A DNA stretch of 64,000 nucleotides from Streptomyces sp. NBC_01264 (lineage in GTDB: Bacteria; Actinomycetota; Actinomycetes; Streptomycetales; Streptomycetaceae): contig NZ_JAPEOX010000001.1 of the NCBI RefSeq assembly GCF_026340675.1, positions 2,108,001 through 2,172,000 on the forward strand, read 5' to 3'. The notes under the pieces are model-generated. The model saw only the letters and a program-made list of their open reading frames with translations, ran no database searches and had not been told where the DNA came from. Every line of letters begins with the position of its first letter. Position 1 is the first letter of the stretch. The position numbers and the translations under genes are program-made. Below, in pieces: positions 1-8,971 of this stretch.

Positions 1-2
1 TG

Positions 3-245
3 GGCGCGATAGCAGGGACGGTCGTGGCCACGTGGGGCGTGCTCGACGTGCTGATCACCCGGCAGGCGTGGAACCAGCGCCACGGAGTCCTCTCGGAGCC
101 CAGCAGTACGGCGCGGAGCCGGCGGCGCGAGCGCCGCAGGGCGCGCCGGGAGGCCCGCTCGGCACCTCCGCTGCCGCCCCGCATACCGGTACGGGGCGAG
201 GCGACGGGCATCTGGCCGCCGCCTACGGGCACCGGACGGGGCTGA
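3..245 (+). CDS. C-terminal end of a membrane protein (partial, 5' end outside window)
   Basis: An open frame enters from the left edge and ends at TGA 243-245. The first residues (GAIAGTVVATWGVLDVLI) form a hydrophobic stretch like the end of a transmembrane helix. A strongly basic tail rich in Arg, Ala and Glu follows, then a Pro/Gly-rich end, as in a cytoplasmic C-terminus. The family cannot be named from 80 residues. A GTG at position 24 lies inside the helix and is unlikely to be the start. The gene converges on the SMC-like gene next to it. Between them (246-347) only a GC-rich stretch with a short GGCCC/GGGCC inverted repeat near 307-322 is visible. Confidence 0.5.
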   Translation, partial: GAIAGTVVATWGVLDVLITRQAWNQRHGVLSEPSSTARSRRRERRRARREARSAPPLPPRIPVRGEATGIWPPPTGTGRG

Positions 246-347
246 GGCGCCCGCGGGGCCGCGCCGGTGCCCTGCTGCGGCTCGGCGGCGACGCGTCGGA
301 AAGGAACGGCCCGGCGGGGCCGAGCCGTGCGCGCGGCGGCGGAGAGG

Positions 348-3300
348 TCAGCTCCGGCGGTACATCCGGGTCGCCGTGATCTCGCCGTGGATCGTCTCCC
401 CGTCCGTGAACTGCTGGGGCAGGCCCGGGCGCAGGTGTTCCTCGACGCTGATGTATTTGAGCCCCGCGCGCAGGTCGGCGTCGTTGCGCAGCCGGATGAC
501 CAGCGGGAACTCGGCGAGCGCCGTGGTGTCGAACAGGCCCGTGGTGTACAGCAGCTGGACGCCGAGCGCGTCCGAGACGGCCCGCTGGAGTTCCAGCAGG
601 TACGTGGCGTTCGCGCGCCCGATCGGGTTGTCGAGGAAGAGCGTCCCCGCGTGCCGGTGCTTGTCGCGGCCCCGGTCGTTGCTGCGCAGCGCCGCCATCG
701 TGCAGTACAGCGCGATCGCGGCGGTGAGCAGCTGGCCGCCCGAGAACACGTCACCCATCTGGCCCACCGGGACCCGCTCGGCGCGGAGCACCGCGTCGGG
801 CTTGAGGATCTCCACCGCGATGCCCTTGGGTTCCAGCGCCGCCGAGACCCCGTGCAGCAGCAGCGACATGCCGTCGCGGCGGCCCTCGCCGAAGGAGGCG
901 GTGCTGTTCTTCTTCACCGCGGTGCGGGTCGCCTCGTCGATGACCTCGCCGAGCCGCTCGGTGAGGGTGGCCTGGTCGGGCTCCTCGAAGCGGATGCGCA
1001 GGAACTCCTGGCCCGACCACTCCCCCAGGCCCTCGGGGAGCTGGGAGAGCCGCTGGGCGGAGCGCAGGGTGGCCAGGGCCGATTCCACGAGGCCGCGCAG
1101 CCGGTCCACGATGCTGTCCCGGTTGCGCTCCAGCTGCGCCAGCTCGTCGGTGAGGACGCGCAGCCGGGGGGCGAAGGCGACGGCCCAGGCCGCCGCGTGC
1201 TCGGGCAGGGCGGAGGCGGGCAGTTCGCGGATCTGCTGGCGCGCGGGGGTGCGCACCTGCTCGTAGCGGTTGGCGTTGGCGTGCCGGACCAGGATGTCGC
1301 TCGCCTCGCGGACGGCGGCCTCGGCGGCCGACAGGTCGGCGGCGCAGCCCCGTAGCGAACGGCGGGCCTCGGTGGCCGACTGGCGGGCCTCCTCCAGGCT
1401 GCCGGGGTGGGCCACCGGCTCCTGCTCGTCCTCCGGGTGGGTGTGGTCCCGCAGGAGGTCCCGGAGCATGGCCGCGGTCTCGTCGAAGCCGCCCGCGCCC
1501 TCCTCAGCGGTGCGGTGGGCGCGCAGCAGGTCAGCGTGGGCCGCGCGGGCGGACTCCACGGCGGCGGTGTGGGCGCCGAGTTGCGCTGTGGCGGTGCGGA
1601 GCATGGCCTGGGCCGCCTCGACGTCCTCGGGGATCAGCTCCTCGGGCAGCTCGGTGTGGGCCTCGCCCTCGGTGGGGGCGTGCCGTTCGGCCTCGCCGCG
1701 GAGCCGGCCGAGCTGCTCGCTCGCGGTGGAGGCGCGGGTCTCCAGCATCTGTACGAGGGCCTCGGCGCGGGCCGCCGCGGCCTGCCGGGAGGGGCCGTCG
1801 GCTCCGTCGGTGCCTTCGAGGAGCTGGGCGGCGCGGGTACGGACCTTGTTGGTGAGGCGGTCCAGTTCGGCGAGGGCCACGCTCTCGTCGCTCTCGGCGC
1901 GGGCCTGCTCGGAGCGCAGGTCGGCGCCGACACCGACCTTCTCGTAGAGCTGGGAGGCGGCGCGGTAGGCCTCGCGCAGCGCCGGGAGCGGCGCCTTGGC
2001 CGTTCCGTCGCCCTCGGGCAGCGGGTCGGGGGCGCCGGCGATCTCGGCGCGCTCGGCGCGCAGGGCGCGGGCGGTGCGGCGGGCGTCGTCGGCGGCGCGC
2101 TGGGCGGCGCGGCGGTCCTCGTCGGCGGCCCGGGCCCGGTCGAGGCAGACCTCGGCGCGGGCCTCGGACTCGGCGGCGTCGTCGGCGAGTTCGCGCAGCT
2201 TGGTCTGCCAGCCGGCGCGCTCGCGGAGCCGGTAGGCGAGGCCGGCGAGGGCGTCGGCGACGCGGCGGGCGCGCTGGGCGGTGTCCTGGCGTTCGTCGCG
2301 GACCCGGGCGGCGTCGGTGGCGGCCTCCTCGGCCTCGGCGCGTACCGTACGGGCCTCCGCGAGCTCGGCGTCGGTCTCCTCGGCGAAGCCGCGGGCGGCG
2401 GCGGCCTGCTCCGCGAGCTCGGCGAGGCGGCCGGGCGGGCAGCCGGTGCGCCAGGAGCGGAGGCGGGCGGCGAGCTCGCGGTCGCCGGACAGGCGGGCGG
2501 CGAGCTCGCGGATCTCGGTGTCGCGGGCGGTGGCGCGGGCGCGCAGCGCCTGGCGCTCCTCGTCGGCGGCGTGCTCGTCGTGCATGGCCGGGTTCGGCGG
2601 CACGATGAAGATGCCCGAGCCCGAGGCGTCGCCCGCCGGGGGGACCGGCGCCAGCAGGGCCGCGGCGGTGCCGACGGCGACGGTGGAGCGGGGCAGCAGC
2701 GCGGCGCCGGAAAGGACCTCGCGGGCCCGGGAGTGGGTGTCGGGGTCGGTGATGACCACGCCGTCGACGAGTTCGGGGCGGGCGGCGAGGACCGCGGCGT
2801 GGTCGGCCGGGTCCACGGACTGGGCGAGGTAGCGCCAGCCCGGGAGCGCCGGGATGCCGTGCTCGCCGAGGAACTCCACGGTGGCCAGGACGTCGGGGCC
2901 GGGCGGCAGCAGGCCGCCGTCGCCGAGGGCGCCGAGGATGCGGGAGTCGTCGGCGGCGGCGGTGCGCAGGTCGAAGAGCTGGCGTTCGGCGGCGGTGACT
3001 CCGTCGGTGAGCAGGGTGCGCAGGTCGTCGGCGCCCCGGTCCAGGTCCGCGACGGTGAGCCAGCCGCCGGCCCCGGTGTGTACGGACTCCCGCGGGGCGG
3101 GGGCGCCGCCGGACCCGGGGGCGCCGGGGCCGGAGCCGTGGCCCTGGCCGGGGCCGAGGGGGCCGGAGGTCGGGGCGGTACCGGCGGGAGCGCCGGACCC
3201 GGCTCCGGAGCCGGGGTGCGGGGCCGACGGGGCGCCCAGCAGGGCCGCCAGGCGCGGGGCACCCGCGAGGGCTTCGGCCGCCCGGTACTCGGCGTCGTGA

Positions 3301-5069
3301 GCGGCCTCGGCCGCGTCGGCGGCGTCCGCCGCGCGGGCGGCGGTGAGTTCCGCGCGGGATTCCGCGGCGGCGGCCTCGCGGGCGGCCCCGGCGGCTTCGC
3401 GGGCCGCCTCCCGGGACTCGTCCCAGGCGGCCACGGCCGTCTTCTCCGCGTCGGCGGCGGCCAGGGCGGCGCGCGCCGGGTCGGCGTCGGGGGCGGAGTC
3501 GTCGAGCCAGCCGGCCCGTACGGCCTCGGCGGTCTCCTGCTGGACCTCCGCGAGGCGGGCGCGCAGGTGGTCGGCCTCGCTGCGGGCCCGCTGGGCGGCC
3601 GTGGCGGCGGCGGTGGCGGCGCGGTGGGAGGCCTCGCCGGTCTCCTGGAGGACGGCGGAACGCTCCTCCTCCTCGTTGGCGGCCCGCTCCCCCTGTTCGG
3701 CGGCGGCGTGCAGGGCCCGTACGAGCTCGGTGGCGGCGGTGGCCCGGGCGGCGAGCGCCGGGGCGGCGTCCCGCTCGGCCTCCAGGATCGCGGCGGCGAC
3801 GCGGGCGGAGCGGTCGGCGGCGGAGCGGTGGCGCAGGACGTGCTCGGCGGCCTGCCAGGCGGAGTGCAGGGTGCGGGCTTCGAGGAGTTCGCGGCGCTGC
3901 GCGGCGGCGGCCTTGTCGGCGACGGTCAGGGCGAGCGAGGCGTGCCGGTAGGCGAGTTCGGCCGAGACGGCGGCGCTGCGGGCGCGCGCGGACTCGGCGG
4001 CGGTGACCTGGTGGGCGGCGCCGGTGACGCGCTGCGCGAGGTCGGCGGCGCGGCCGCGCTCCTCGCCGGCGCGGGCGGACAGGCGCCGGGCGAGGGTGCG
4101 CGTACGGCGTTCGGCGCCGGCGTGGACGTCGCGCAGCCGGGAACGGGCGGCGGCGGCTTCGACGATCTTCGTGAGCAGGTCCACCGAGCCCGCGGTGAAC
4201 TCCCGTTCGGCCATCAGCTCGGCGCGGCGGCCGAGCTTGTTGCCGAAGCCGTGGACGAGGTCGGCCAGGCCGTCCGTGTCCCGGGTGTCGGTGACGGCGC
4301 GCAGCAGGAGGTCGGTGAAGTCGGAGTCCTTCTTGACCGCGAAGAGGCCGGCGGCCTCACCCTCGTCGGCGTTCATCTCGCGCTGATAGCGGAAGAGTTC
4401 GGGGTCGAGGCCGACCTCGGTGAGGTGCTCGTTCCAGCGGTCGTGGATCTCCTCGAAGTACACCTCGAGGTGCGGGTACGCCTTGCCGGCTTCGGTCAGG
4501 GCGTCGCGGAACCCCTTCATGGTGCGGCGCCGCCCCTGGGCGCCGGACACGCCTTCCACGGGCGGGCGCACCGAAGTGGCCTCGGCCACCGGGAGGTTGT
4601 CCAGGCTGAGGCCCGGGCCGGGGCGGAAGGAGTACCAGGCCTCGGCGAACTTGCGCGGGTCGTTGGAGACTTGCCGGCCGCGCCATTCGCTGACCTTGCC
4701 GACGACCACGCACTCGCCGGTCTGGGTGTGCTGCCATTCCAGCGCGACGTGCCCGCAGTCGTCTGCCAGCAGGAACTTGCGCAGGACGCCGGAGCTGGCG
4801 CCGCCCAGGGTGTTGCGGTGTCCGGGCAGCATGACCGAGAAGATCAGCTTGAGCAGGACGGACTTGCCGCCGCCGTTCTCCAGGAAGAGCACGCCGGCGG
4901 GCGCGGGGCGGCGCGGCGGGCCGGTGGGCTCGTCCTCGAAGAACTCCGCCTGGGTGGGCGCCGGATGGGGCACCGGCTCGCCGACTCCGCGCAGGTCGAG
5001 CACGGTGTCGGCGTAGCGCGCGCCGGCGGGCCCGATGGAGTAGAGGCGGATCCGGGACAGCTCGTACAT
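348..5069 (-). CDS. SMC-like ATPase (MukB/MksB/JetC type), 1573 aa
   Basis: A large SMC/MukB-like ATPase. The N-terminal head carries Walker A LENGGGKS at residues 63-70. Long Ala/Glu/Arg-rich coiled-coil segments run through most of the protein, interrupted by a Gly/Pro/Ser linker (about residues 610-665) and a compact hinge-like domain (about 670-830). The C-terminal head has the signature FSGGQ near residue 1442 and Walker B TLFLDNP near 1476-1482. The family normally has Asp-Glu in Walker B; here the base residue is Asn. The gene is last in a leftward set after kleisin-like and winged-helix-like genes, the order of mukFEB/mksFEB/jetABC. The gap to the upstream gene is 77 bases. The ATG at 5069 begins MYELSRIRLY, normal for an SMC head. 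Architecture is clear; the exact family (Wadjet subtype or MksB) is inferred. No jetD-like gene follows. Confidence 0.75.
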   Translation of the reverse strand: MYELSRIRLYSIGPAGARYADTVLDLRGVGEPVPHPAPTQAEFFEDEPTGPPRRPAPAGVLFLENGGGKSVLLKLIFSVMLPGHRNTLGGASSGVLRKFLLADDCGHVALEWQHTQTGECVVVGKVSEWRGRQVSNDPRKFAEAWYSFRPGPGLSLDNLPVAEATSVRPPVEGVSGAQGRRRTMKGFRDALTEAGKAYPHLEVYFEEIHDRWNEHLTEVGLDPELFRYQREMNADEGEAAGLFAVKKDSDFTDLLLRAVTDTRDTDGLADLVHGFGNKLGRRAELMAEREFTAGSVDLLTKIVEAAAARSRLRDVHAGAERRTRTLARRLSARAGEERGRAADLAQRVTGAAHQVTAAESARARSAAVSAELAYRHASLALTVADKAAAAQRRELLEARTLHSAWQAAEHVLRHRSAADRSARVAAAILEAERDAAPALAARATAATELVRALHAAAEQGERAANEEEERSAVLQETGEASHRAATAAATAAQRARSEADHLRARLAEVQQETAEAVRAGWLDDSAPDADPARAALAAADAEKTAVAAWDESREAAREAAGAAREAAAAESRAELTAARAADAADAAEAAHDAEYRAAEALAGAPRLAALLGAPSAPHPGSGAGSGAPAGTAPTSGPLGPGQGHGSGPGAPGSGGAPAPRESVHTGAGGWLTVADLDRGADDLRTLLTDGVTAAERQLFDLRTAAADDSRILGALGDGGLLPPGPDVLATVEFLGEHGIPALPGWRYLAQSVDPADHAAVLAARPELVDGVVITDPDTHSRAREVLSGAALLPRSTVAVGTAAALLAPVPPAGDASGSGIFIVPPNPAMHDEHAADEERQALRARATARDTEIRELAARLSGDRELAARLRSWRTGCPPGRLAELAEQAAAARGFAEETDAELAEARTVRAEAEEAATDAARVRDERQDTAQRARRVADALAGLAYRLRERAGWQTKLRELADDAAESEARAEVCLDRARAADEDRRAAQRAADDARRTARALRAERAEIAGAPDPLPEGDGTAKAPLPALREAYRAASQLYEKVGVGADLRSEQARAESDESVALAELDRLTNKVRTRAAQLLEGTDGADGPSRQAAAARAEALVQMLETRASTASEQLGRLRGEAERHAPTEGEAHTELPEELIPEDVEAAQAMLRTATAQLGAHTAAVESARAAHADLLRAHRTAEEGAGGFDETAAMLRDLLRDHTHPEDEQEPVAHPGSLEEARQSATEARRSLRGCAADLSAAEAAVREASDILVRHANANRYEQVRTPARQQIRELPASALPEHAAAWAVAFAPRLRVLTDELAQLERNRDSIVDRLRGLVESALATLRSAQRLSQLPEGLGEWSGQEFLRIRFEEPDQATLTERLGEVIDEATRTAVKKNSTASFGEGRRDGMSLLLHGVSAALEPKGIAVEILKPDAVLRAERVPVGQMGDVFSGGQLLTAAIALYCTMAALRSNDRGRDKHRHAGTLFLDNPIGRANATYLLELQRAVSDALGVQLLYTTGLFDTTALAEFPLVIRLRNDADLRAGLKYISVEEHLRPGLPQQFTDGETIHGEITATRMYRRS

Positions 5070-5146
5070 GGCGGCGGACTCTCGTGGTCTTTCGTAGGTC
5101 CTACGGGGACGGGTGGCGGGCGGCCGGATGGCCGGGCGGGGTCGGC

Positions 5147-6079
5147 TCAGGGGTGGAAGGGCAGGCCCGCGTCGGCGGCGAGTTCGAGGTCGTCGCCCTC
5201 GGGCGGCGGCAGCAGGCTGGCGGAGCCGTCGCTGACGGGGACGACGCCCAGCTCGAGGAGCTCGGCCATGGCCGCGCTGCCCGCCATGTCGCGGACCTGG
5301 AGCTGGTAGCGGGGGGTGGTGCGGTACGTGCCTCCGGCGTCGTCCCCGGTGCGCTGGAGGAAGCCGGAGTCGGTGAGGAAGGCGGCGGCCTTGCCGACGA
5401 TGCCGGTGGTGGAACCGGCCAGCCGGCGGGCGTCCTTGGTGGCGCCGGTCGCGCTGCGGCGGGCGTAGACCCGCCAGGCGGCCTCCAGGCCGGGGGCGTC
5501 GGAGGCCGGGTCGGTGTTCTCGCCGAGTTCCTCGGCGCGCTCCTCCAGGCGGCGGCAGGTCTGCCGGACGAAGGCGTCGACGCCGTTGACGGTGATCCGG
5601 CCGATGTAGCCGTCGTCGGCGAGGTCCTCGGGGCGGGGGAAGGCCAGGGCCGCCACGGCGAGGTGGGCGAGGCCGTGCAGGAAGCGGTCCGCGGAGTCGG
5701 CGGTGGTGCGGCGGGCGTAGTCGCCCATGCGGACGGCGAAGACGGAGTCCTCACCGGCGGCCACGGCCATGCCGGCGCGGGAGGACACCTCCAGGACGAC
5801 GAGGCCGAGACCGGTGGCGACGGCGTCGGCGAGCCGGGCGAAGGCGGGGTCCTCGCGGTAGCGGCGCAGCAGCTCGGCGTACTCGGCGTCGCGGGCGGGC
5901 AGCAGCTTGGGCTGGAGCCCGAACGCGACGAGCCGGGCCGCGTCCGCGGCGTCCGCCGGGGTGACGGTTCCCTGCGGGGCCGGGGCCGGCGCCTGTACGT
6001 GTGCCTGCACCGGAGCCGGGGCTTCGTGCGCGTCGGGCTCGCTCCACGCGGGGTGCTGCTCGGCGTGGTGGTCGCTCAC
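5147..6079 (-). CDS. winged-helix (MukE/MksE/JetB-like) condensin accessory protein
   Basis: 310-aa protein between the kleisin-like and SMC-like genes, the position of MukE/MksE/JetB. The start is GTG 6079 (MSDHHAEQ), chosen because GAGGAG lies about eight bases upstream. The frame stays open further upstream only as Arg/Pro/Cys-rich low-complexity sequence that looks non-coding. The first 45 residues are Pro/Ala/Gln/His-rich and probably disordered. A helical alpha/beta region follows with segments such as MGDYARRTT, FVRQTCRRLEERAEEL and GIVGKAAAFLTDSGFLQRTG, the last resembling a winged helix with a wing hairpin (GGTYRTTPRYQLQVRDMA). The role inferred from position is to bridge the kleisin and the SMC heads. 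Sequence-level family assignment cannot be made by eye. Confidence 0.6.
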   Translation of the reverse strand: MSDHHAEQHPAWSEPDAHEAPAPVQAHVQAPAPAPQGTVTPADAADAARLVAFGLQPKLLPARDAEYAELLRRYREDPAFARLADAVATGLGLVVLEVSSRAGMAVAAGEDSVFAVRMGDYARRTTADSADRFLHGLAHLAVAALAFPRPEDLADDGYIGRITVNGVDAFVRQTCRRLEERAEELGENTDPASDAPGLEAAWRVYARRSATGATKDARRLAGSTTGIVGKAAAFLTDSGFLQRTGDDAGGTYRTTPRYQLQVRDMAGSAAMAELLELGVVPVSDGSASLLPPPEGDDLELAADAGLPFHP

Positions 6080-6557
6080 GGGTGGGTCTCCTCGGTGGTA
6101 CGGGTGTTCGTGCGGGTGTTCCGGGCACGGGCAGCGTCCGGACCGGCAGCGCGCGGGCCAGCGTGCACCGAGCCGCCTCCGGCGTGCGCCGAGCGGGCTT
6201 CGGCAGGCCCGGCAGGCCCGGCAGGCCCGGCAGTAAGGAGTCTTCCCCCAGCCCGCCCCTTTCCGAAAGCGGGGGCGAGCCCCCACACCCCCGGGTGGGG
6301 CCGCTTCACCAGGGGCTCCGCCCCGGTGACTGGGGTCGTCGCCCCTGTCGGGGACAGGACGCCGCCCGGGCATCGGACGATGTTCGTGGCCGGGGCCCCG
6401 TCGGGTCCGGGGCGACAGGCCTCAAGGGTGCCGACGACGACCGCGGCCGCGCGGGCAACGCCCCGGCCCCGACCGACCGGAACCGTACGGCCGGCCTCGC
6501 CGCGGCGGGCAGCTTCGCGGGGGTCCGGTTCACTGCCCGGCCAGGGCCAAGGCGGGG
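6080..6557. other. 478-base spacer inside the condensin-like gene set
   Basis: Unusually long gap between the kleisin-like and winged-helix-like genes, which are nearly adjacent in related operons. It contains a short tandem repeat of GGCAGGCCCG at about 6201-6234 and GC-rich inverted repeats (a GGGGCTCCGCCCC-type hairpin near 6313-6330 and another near 6282-6302), as commonly seen in Streptomyces intergenic DNA. No convincing gene is seen on either strand. It could hold an internal promoter or attenuator for the last two genes. Confidence 0.5.
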
Positions 6558-8063
6558 TCATGCCGCCTCCGTGCGGTCCGCCGTCATGGCCGCCGCGTCC
6601 AGGAGGGCGGTGCCGACGATGAGGTCCGCGCCGCCGAATTCGGGGTCGTTCAGCTCCGTGCCGTCGTCCACCGCGAAGAGGAGGCGCTCCTCGCCCTGGC
6701 GGTACGCCGTGCCCACCGCCGGGCTCGCCGCGTGGACGGCCAGCAGGGCGACCAGGTAGGGCAGGTCGGGGTCGGAGCGGCGGGCCTCAGCCAGGAGGCC
6801 GGACAGGCGGCGCGGGGCGTCGTGCGGGAGTTCGAGGAGTGCCATCGCGGCGGCGAGCTGCTCCTCGCTGAAGCGGCTGTCGTCCGGGGTGGCGATCAGG
6901 TCCGGCTCCGGCATTTCCAGACCCAGGTGCTCACGCTCCACCGGCGGGGTCAGGAGGATCTCCACCAGGTCCGCGACGCGGACCGAGACGGGGGTGCGCA
7001 GGCCCGCGCCCGAGGCGAAGAAGGCGTCCGTGACCCGGATGGCCGACGTGACCGGAAGCGGCAGCATCGGGGCTACGAGCTGCCCGTACAGGTCGATCCC
7101 GGAGCGCGGCGCGGGAGCCGCGAAGGCCTGGCGGTCCTGTTCGGCGCGGAAGAGCGGGCCCGCGTCCAGCAGCCGGGACTGGAGCTGGGTGTGGCGGCGG
7201 ATGCAGTCCTTGACGATGTCGACGAGCTCGGCGGCGCGCCGCTTGTTGTCCGGCTCTTCCGCCTCGTCGCGGGCCTTGCGGATGTTGGTCAGGATCGCGT
7301 TCTCGTGGCGGTAGCGGTCGGCCACGTGGTCCAGGGCCTCCGCGATCATGTCGGGGACGGTCACCAGCCAGTCCACCGCCCGGACGTTGCGCCGGGTCGC
7401 GTCCAACGTGCGGCGCAGGGTCTCGGCGTACTGGACAGTGCGGTAGCGGGCCTGTTCGGCGGCGAGTTGGGCGTCGGCGAGCCGGCCCCGGCTGATCAGG
7501 ACCTCCAGCTTGACCTCGGCGGCGATCTGCGCGCTGGTGACGTCCGTGTCGAGGGCGCCGACCAGGACGTTGACGGCCTCGTCGGTCGTGCGCAGGTACA
7601 CCGCGCCGCCGTAGCCCGGGACTTCCTCGATCAGCTTGAAGTCGTAGTCGCGGCGGACGTACACCCCGTCCGGGCCGAACGTGCCGTAGATCGCACGGAA
7701 TCCGCGGTCGACGCTGCCGACGTTGATCAGGTTCTCCAGCACCCAGCGGGCCACCCGCTCGTGCTCGGCCGCGGGGCGTGCCGGTGCCTGGGCGGCGACG
7801 CGCGGCAGCAGGCGAGCGACTATCTGCTCGTGGTCGGCGCCGGTGTCGAAGTCCATGTTGAGCGTGACCAGGTCGATCGCGGCGAGCGCCACCTCCGCCA
7901 TCGCGTAGACCCCGTACTCGCCGGCCAGATTGGCCTTGCGCACGTCGAGGTCGTGGAGCGGGGCGGTGCAGGCGAGCGCGCGCAGCCGCCGGGCCAGGCC
8001 CTCGTCGGCGGCCGGGCCCGGCGCCGGGGAGGGAAGGGTCTTCGCCGGGGCAGGGAGAGTCAC
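6558..8063 (-). CDS. kleisin-like (MukF/MksF/JetA-like) condensin subunit
   Basis: About 501 aa, first gene of the leftward condensin-like set. The middle (roughly residues 190-330) is highly helical and charged, with motifs such as RYRTVQYAETLRRTLDATRR, as in the helical bundle of MukF/MksF. An N-terminal region reads like a winged helix (VARWVLENLINVGSVDRGFRAIYG, then GGAVYLRTTDEAVNVLVGAL), and the C-terminal region is acidic. The start is taken as GTG 8063 because TAGTCT (8075-8070 on this strand) ends exactly six bases before it and no Shine-Dalgarno is present, suggesting a leaderless transcript. TTG at 8069 is the in-frame alternative. Kleisin identity is inferred from position and predicted helical character, not from a recognised signature. 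Confidence 0.55.
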   Translation of the reverse strand: MTLPAPAKTLPSPAPGPAADEGLARRLRALACTAPLHDLDVRKANLAGEYGVYAMAEVALAAIDLVTLNMDFDTGADHEQIVARLLPRVAAQAPARPAAEHERVARWVLENLINVGSVDRGFRAIYGTFGPDGVYVRRDYDFKLIEEVPGYGGAVYLRTTDEAVNVLVGALDTDVTSAQIAAEVKLEVLISRGRLADAQLAAEQARYRTVQYAETLRRTLDATRRNVRAVDWLVTVPDMIAEALDHVADRYRHENAILTNIRKARDEAEEPDNKRRAAELVDIVKDCIRRHTQLQSRLLDAGPLFRAEQDRQAFAAPAPRSGIDLYGQLVAPMLPLPVTSAIRVTDAFFASGAGLRTPVSVRVADLVEILLTPPVEREHLGLEMPEPDLIATPDDSRFSEEQLAAAMALLELPHDAPRRLSGLLAEARRSDPDLPYLVALLAVHAASPAVGTAYRQGEERLLFAVDDGTELNDPEFGGADLIVGTALLDAAAMTADRTEAA

Positions 8064-8170
8064 GGGCAAAGACTAGGCGCTGACCCTGACAACATCCCAA
8101 ACGGGATGGTTCGCCCGATCCTCCCGCCGTCGGCGAGGGCGCGGCCCGCGCCCTGTTCTACGCTCACCGC
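8064..8170. promoter_or_regulatory. divergent promoter region, condensin-like set / pxpABC
   Basis: 107-base divergent intergenic region. Leftward, TAGTCT ends six bases before GTG 8063. Rightward, TACGCT (8159-8164) ends six bases before ATG 8171. Neither start has a Shine-Dalgarno, so both transcripts are probably leaderless. A short palindrome CATCCC-AAAC-GGGATG at 8093-8108 is a candidate operator. The -35 regions are not obvious. Confidence 0.4.
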
Positions 8171-8971
8171 ATGGCTTCCATGATCACGCCGGACACTCCG
8201 GCGGCCGCCCCCGTGATCGATCTCAACGCCGACCTCGGCGAAGGCTTCGGGCGGTGGACGCTGACCGACGACGAGGCCCTGCTGTCCGTCGTCACGAGCG
8301 CCAACGTCGCCTGCGGCTTCCACGCCGGCGATCCGTCCATCATGCGGCGCGTCTGCGAGCTGGCGGCCGCGCGCGGGGTACGGATCGGCGCGCAGGTCTC
8401 GTACCGGGACCTGGCGGGCTTCGGCCGCCGTTCCATGGACGTGCCGGCCGGAGAGCTGGCCGACGAGGTGGCCTACCAGATCGGGGCGCTGGAGGTCTTC
8501 GCGCGGGCGGCCGGTTCCCGGGTGTCGTACGTGAAACCGCACGGTGCGCTCTACAACCGCACCGTGCACGACTCCGGCCAGGCCGCCGCCGTGGTGGCGG
8601 GCGTGCTGCTCGCCGCAGGTCCCGCCGGGCTCCCGGTGCTGGGGCTGCCCGGCTCACTGCTGCTCGCCGCCGCCGGGCGGGCCGGGCTGCCGGCCGTACC
8701 GGAGGCCTTCGCCGACCGCGCCTACACCCCCGCGGGCACCCTGGTACCGCGCGGTGAGCCGGGCGCCGTGGTCCACGACCCGGACGCGGTGGTGGCCCGC
8801 GCGGTGGACATGGCCGCCGGGCACGTCGTGACGGCCGCCGACGGCTCCCGGATCCCGGTGGCCGCCCGCTCCCTGTGCCTGCACGGGGACACCCCGGGGG
8901 CCGCGGAGCTGGCGCTGCGCGTGCGCGGGGCGCTCGGCGGGGCCGGGGTGCGGGTGGAGGCCTTCGCGTGA
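8171..8971 (+). CDS. pxpA: 5-oxoprolinase subunit A (LamB/YcsF family)
   Basis: 266-aa LamB/YcsF family protein. PxpA is the TIM-barrel subunit that, with PxpBC, carries out ATP-dependent hydrolysis of 5-oxoproline (pyroglutamate) to glutamate in the cytoplasm. Family hallmarks are IDLNADLGEGFG near the N-terminus, ANVACGFHAGDP with its catalytic-region His/Asp, VSYRDLAGFGRR and YVKPHGALYN. Length is normal (about 250 aa). The start is ATG 8171, placed six bases after a -10-like TACGCT and probably leaderless. Its TGA overlaps the GTG of pxpB, so the three pxp genes form a translationally coupled operon for recycling this damage product. Confidence 0.95.
   Translation: MASMITPDTPAAAPVIDLNADLGEGFGRWTLTDDEALLSVVTSANVACGFHAGDPSIMRRVCELAAARGVRIGAQVSYRDLAGFGRRSMDVPAGELADEVAYQIGALEVFARAAGSRVSYVKPHGALYNRTVHDSGQAAAVVAGVLLAAGPAGLPVLGLPGSLLLAAAGRAGLPAVPEAFADRAYTPAGTLVPRGEPGAVVHDPDAVVARAVDMAAGHVVTAADGSRIPVAARSLCLHGDTPGAAELALRVRGALGGAGVRVEAFA

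Noticed and set aside
1407..5309. Very long rightward open frame opposite the SMC-like gene
   Set aside because: It is a GC-bias shadow: Gly/Ala/Val-rich without motifs, while the opposite strand has Walker A, FSGGQ and Walker B.
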